From JALENY01 sp036310185 (lineage in GTDB: Bacteria > Bacillota > Clostridia > Lachnospirales > Lachnospiraceae), in the NCBI GenBank assembly GCA_036310185.1, contig JAXJSH010000128.1, positions 1 to 17,086 on the forward strand: a stretch of 17,086 nucleotides of DNA. Direction: 5' to 3'. This document shows, piece after piece, positions 14,408-17,086 of this stretch. The position numbers and the translations under genes are program-made. Below the pieces are notes generated by a model. That model saw nothing but the letters and a program-made list of their open reading frames with translations, did not search any database and was not told the origin of the DNA. How positions within the stretch are numbered: the first letter of the stretch is position 1; the number at the start of each line of letters is the position of its first letter.

Positions 14408-14929
14408 CTAAGATTCAGCATTTGCTCCCGCTTCCTTTTCAGCTTCTGCTTTCTCCCTGGCTTTTCGCTCAGCCTTGCGCACCCGCAGTTCTTTGAAAAA
14501 TCCACTCAGCATGGTACTGCATTCTTCTTCAAGCACACCGCGCTCCACCTCTACCTGATGGTTAAATTCGTCCATCTCAAGCAGATTCAGCACACTTCCG
14601 GCGCAGCCCGCCTTGGGGTTCATGCTTCCAATCACCACGCGGCTGACACGGGCCTGAACAATCGCTCCGGCACACATCTGACAGGGTTCCAGCGTCACAT
14701 ATAAAGTACAGTCTTCCAGCCTCCAGTCTCCCAGCTTTTTGCTGGCTTTGCGGATGGCATTCAGTTCTGCGTGGGAAAGTGTATTTTTATCCGTATTTCT
14801 TCGGTTATACCCTCTCGCAATGATGCGGTCTTCATAGACAATCACACATCCGATCGGCACTTCTTCCAATGCGTATGCTTTTTTTGCCTGGCGAATCGCT
14901 TCTTTCATATAACGCTCGTCTCTGGTCAT
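14408..14929 (-). CDS. tadA: tRNA adenosine(34) deaminase
   Basis: A 173-residue zinc deaminase that converts A34 to inosine in tRNA-Arg(ACG). The active site is complete: HAE (H53, E55) and PCxxC (C83, C86). Start ATG 14929 is chosen for its AGGAGGA and for matching the MTRDERYM family start; the frame is open seven codons upstream. The C-terminal 25 residues are Lys/Glu/Ala-rich and probably disordered. It lies upstream of tRNA-Ser on the same strand and may be co-transcribed with it. In Bacillus the orthologue YaaJ also lies near SRP RNA and dnaX. Confidence 0.95.
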   Translation of the reverse strand: MTRDERYMKEAIRQAKKAYALEEVPIGCVIVYEDRIIARGYNRRNTDKNTLSHAELNAIRKASKKLGDWRLEDCTLYVTLEPCQMCAGAIVQARVSRVVIGSMNPKAGCAGSVLNLLEMDEFNHQVEVERGVLEEECSTMLSGFFKELRVRKAERKAREKAEAEKEAGANAES

Positions 14930-15122
14930 CTTGGGACTCCTCCTGCACACCCGTTTATTATATCCGTTTTCGCTTGCAAAATCAATAACGAACCGATAGA
15001 ATTTATGTAACGTTTGATTTTACAAATGTATTCAGGCATTTTTTACGAACATTCTGAACAAAAAACCAATGTTCCAGTCAAAAAACAATTGATCTAAAAA
15101 CAGAAAAAGGATGAAAAACAAC

Positions 15123-15818
15123 ATGAGCATACATGGATTAAATAAACTGACTTTATTGGATTATCCGGGCAAAGTGGCTGCTGCCATTTTTCTGGGAAGC
15201 TGCAATTTCCGCTGTCCGTTCTGTCACAACCGGGATCTGGTTCTGAACCCGATGGGACAGCCTGTTATCCAGACCGACGAAATAATGCGTTTTCTGAAAA
15301 AACGACAGGGGATTCTGGATGGGGTCTGTATTACCGGCGGAGAACCAAGCCTGTATTCCGGACTGGAAGACCTGATCCGGCAGATCCGTGATCTGGGCTA
15401 CGCCATCAAGCTGGACACCAATGGCTTTCGGCCTGCCGTTGTAAAAGACCTTGTTTCTAAAAATCTGCTGGACATGGTTGCCATGGATATAAAATCTTCC
15501 CCGGAGGGTTATTCCAGAGCTACAGGTATTGACTATCTGGATATGGCTCCCATCCGTGAAACAGTTCGCTTTCTGATGGAGGGACATGTTCCCTACGAGT
15601 TTCGGACAACGGTAGTAAAAGAATTGCACACGATGGATACTTTTCGTTCCATCGGCCAGTGGATCGGGGGCTGCGATGCCTACTATCTGCAGGCTTACAA
15701 GGACTCTGACACCGTGATCTGCCCCGGTTTTCACAGCAATACAAAAGAGGAATTGGAAGAATATCGCCAACTCCTCTTAAAAACGATTCCTGTTGTTGGT
15801 ATCCGTGGTATTGACTAA
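15123..15818 (+). CDS. anaerobic ribonucleotide reductase activating protein (radical SAM)
   Basis: A 231-residue radical SAM activase with the CxxxCxxC cluster motif (C27, C31, C34 in SCNFRCPFC), a SAM-binding TGGEP motif (71-75), and a KLDTNGFRP segment. It resembles the NrdG2 type, which makes the glycyl radical on class III ribonucleotide reductase, but activases for other glycyl radical enzymes look alike. No nrdD is seen in this window, so the partner is inferred. The start is ambiguous: ATG 15111 directly abuts AAAAAGG, leaving no room for a ribosome binding site, so I prefer ATG 15123, although the spacing there is 12 nt. It is divergent from tadA, with a 193-nt gap in which I see no convincing promoter. 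Confidence 0.88.
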   Translation: MSIHGLNKLTLLDYPGKVAAAIFLGSCNFRCPFCHNRDLVLNPMGQPVIQTDEIMRFLKKRQGILDGVCITGGEPSLYSGLEDLIRQIRDLGYAIKLDTNGFRPAVVKDLVSKNLLDMVAMDIKSSPEGYSRATGIDYLDMAPIRETVRFLMEGHVPYEFRTTVVKELHTMDTFRSIGQWIGGCDAYYLQAYKDSDTVICPGFHSNTKEELEEYRQLLLKTIPVVGIRGID

Positions 15819-15845
15819 ACCATACCGGCAATCGATACCGCAAAC

Positions 15846-15884
15846 CAAAAATCTGAAATCCATTTGTTCATTAACAGATTTCAG
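15846..15884 (-). terminator. terminator of the repeat-rich protein gene
   Basis: An 8-bp stem, CTGAAATC (15853-15860) and GATTTCAG (15877-15884), is followed on the minus strand by ATTTTTGG. It lies 14 nt past the stop of the minus-strand gene. There is no T run on the plus strand. Confidence 0.65.
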
Positions 15885-15897
15885 CCGCAGACTGCGT

Positions 15898-17086
15898 TTA
15901 ACTGATACAGCGAAGCCAGTATCCGAACTGCCCCATACGCCTTTTGCATTGCCGCACTGGCTTGAACTGCGGAAATCCAAATAATTTTGCCATAAACTGT
16001 TCCTGCTGGTCATAAATTCCCGGAACCCCAAGGACATAACAGTTTTGTCCTTCCAGTCTGCCAAGAAGCAGATGCCGGTAATTTTTATAACCATGCAGCA
16101 AAAATCTGTTATTTCCCAGATTCCAGTTGCGCTCCTGAAGATAAGGAATGTCGGATGGAGCGATTTTTATTCCTTCCACAACTCCGCCATCTTCAAAAGG
16201 CTCCAGGCGCATATACTCTTTCTGCATATGTTCCCACATTTCACGAAAGGGGGGCTGTTTCTTCTGCTCCTGCGTTTCCAGCTCCGGCGGATTTTTCTTT
16301 TCTGATTCTTTTTTCTCTTCTGTTTCCGCTGAATTTTCTGTCTCCTGGCGGACCACTTTTCCGGTTTCTGTTTTTTCTGGTCTGGATTCATTCGAAGTTT
16401 TCATTTGTGTTACTGACCGGGTTTGGTCCCTGGACTCTGTTTGTATTACTGATTCCGTTTGTTTTTGCGCCTGTGTCTGCATTGCTGATTCAGTTTCATT
16501 TTTTGATTTTGCCTGCATTATGGATTTGGTTCGATCCTGCGGTTCTATTTGCATGGCCGGTTCTGATTTATTCTGCCCATCCTTTTCTATTGTTGATTCG
16601 GTTTCGCCCTGTGCTTTCATTTTCATGGTCAGTTCAGGTCTATTTCGTGAATCGGTTTCTCTTGTTGATTCGTTTTCTTCCTGTAGCTTCATTTGCATGG
16701 TCAGTTCAGGTTTATTTCGTGAATCGGTTTCTCTTATTGATTCTCTTTCGTCCTGTGGTTTCATCGGGATAGACGATTCGGATTTATTCCATGATTCAAT
16801 TTCTATTATTTGCTCAATTTTATCCTGTGATTTTGTTTGTGTTGCCGGTTCCATTTGTCCCGGCGATTCCATTTGCTTCGGCGATTCCGTTTGTCCCGGC
16901 GATTCCATTAAACTCGCTGATTCCGTGTTATCAGCAAAATTCATATGAGTCACAAGTTCCGATTCGCCATTCGATTTCACCAGAGTTACAGTTTCATTTT
17001 CATCTGTCGCTCCAAAGTTTCCTGTGGGGTCCGATTTTTTTCCCTCTTCACCTTGTATTTTGGGATTCGCTATATCTTTTTTCCAT
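15898..17086 (-). CDS. repeat-rich protein with a conserved C-terminal domain (DUF6128-like), partial
   Basis: The frame is open from the stop at 15898 to the right edge, 395 visible codons, so the true start lies outside the window. A GTG at 16980 is in frame but has no special status; upstream codons have the same Asp/Glu/Lys/Asn-rich character. Residues numbered from that GTG: 25-192 are seven 24-residue repeats rich in Glu, Ser, Gln and Thr. Residues 193-245 are a charged, disordered-looking linker. Residues about 246-360 form a folded domain with NRFLLHGYKNYRHLLLGRL, CYVLGVPGIYDQQEQFMAKLFGFPQF and QFGYWL. I recall this block from Lachnospiraceae proteins labelled DUF6128, function unknown. 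No membrane segment or signal peptide is visible in this part. Confidence 0.75.
   Translation of the reverse strand, partial: WKKDIANPKIQGEEGKKSDPTGNFGATDENETVTLVKSNGESELVTHMNFADNTESASLMESPGQTESPKQMESPGQMEPATQTKSQDKIEQIIEIESWNKSESSIPMKPQDERESIRETDSRNKPELTMQMKLQEENESTRETDSRNRPELTMKMKAQGETESTIEKDGQNKSEPAMQIEPQDRTKSIMQAKSKNETESAMQTQAQKQTESVIQTESRDQTRSVTQMKTSNESRPEKTETGKVVRQETENSAETEEKKESEKKNPPELETQEQKKQPPFREMWEHMQKEYMRLEPFEDGGVVEGIKIAPSDIPYLQERNWNLGNNRFLLHGYKNYRHLLLGRLEGQNCYVLGVPGIYDQQEQFMAKLFGFPQFKPVRQCKRRMGQFGYWLRCIS
16405..16908 (-). repeat. seven 72-bp tandem repeats (24 residues each)
   Basis: Seven in-frame units lie end to end with no indels. Each 24-residue unit splits into two related 12-mers, and the first unit into four 6-mers (MESPGQ, TESPKQ, MESPGQ, MEPATQ). 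Units three and four (about 16621-16764) are nearly identical at the DNA level, which points to recent duplication. The pattern is Glu/Ser/Gln/Thr-rich. Confidence 0.88.

Noticed and set aside
14951..15122. Search for promoters and an NrdR-type box between tadA and the radical SAM gene.
   Set aside because: Only isolated TTGATT/TAAAAA-like words with wrong spacing were found, and no paired repressor boxes.
15153..15770. A 205-codon minus-strand frame inside the radical SAM gene.
   Set aside because: It is antisense to a gene with intact CxxxCxxC and TGGEP motifs, so it is a shadow frame.
16405..16908. Regular repeats as a possible CRISPR array.
   Set aside because: The repeats are contiguous, coding and divergent, with no unique spacers. 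The same holds for the 39-bp repeats at 3260-3388.
16148..16948. Long plus-strand frames across the repeat array (16148-16948 and 16155-16772).
   Set aside because: They are antisense to the repeat protein. A 72-bp period keeps all frames open together, and the predicted products are low-complexity Phe/Ser/Cys chains without a ribosome binding site.

Overview
This looks like chromosomal DNA from an anaerobic, probably spore-forming Clostridia, most likely family Lachnospiraceae. The 16S V1-V2 segment at the left edge reads like cluster XIVa sequence. The SRP RNA is the long Gram-positive form, and a YyaC-type spore protein, an anaerobic activase and hybrid cluster protein are present. Genus cannot be fixed from this window. 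Most genes are on the minus strand.

Layout: (1) 1-776: the 5' end of a minus-strand 16S rRNA gene with its leader and three tandem rrn promoters. (2) 926-4309: a three-gene minus-strand envelope operon, transcribed in the order LysM protein, DUF5711-like propeller protein, CvpA. The LysM protein carries an N-terminal region that reads like a catalytically dead JAB/MPN domain. (3) 4437-5054 (+): a YyaC/DUF1256 spore protein whose 3' end overlaps the convergent transketolase gene. (4) 4954-10463 (-): split transketolase (two subunits), recR, ybaB, dnaX and a phosphofructokinase, closely spaced. (5) 10620-10882 (+): SRP RNA, ending at a bidirectional terminator shared with a minus-strand nicotinamidase-like hydrolase. 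(6) 11464-11778: a gene-free stretch rich in inverted repeats. (7) 11779-14247: hybrid cluster protein (hcp, -) divergent from a Crp/Fnr-family regulator (+) that has a clean promoter followed by a 16-bp palindrome. (8) 14280-14929 (-): tRNA-Ser(CGA) and tadA. (9) 15123-15818 (+): radical SAM anaerobic RNR activase. (10) 15898 to the right edge (-): a repeat-rich protein with a conserved C-terminal domain, cut by the window edge.

The set tadA, SRP RNA, dnaX, ybaB, recR, a nearby isochorismatase-like gene and a nearby rrn operon recalls the origin-proximal yaaI-yaaJ-scr-dnaX-yaaK-recR-rrnA region of Bacillus subtilis (from memory). Here it has been rearranged: the SRP RNA is on the opposite strand to dnaX, pfk lies between them, and the hcp/regulator pair lies between the hydrolase and tRNA-Ser/tadA.

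The most interesting material is the envelope operon with the MPN-like/LysM fusion, the hierarchical 24-residue repeat protein at the right edge, the regulator's palindrome, and the structured intergenic element at 11544-11718.
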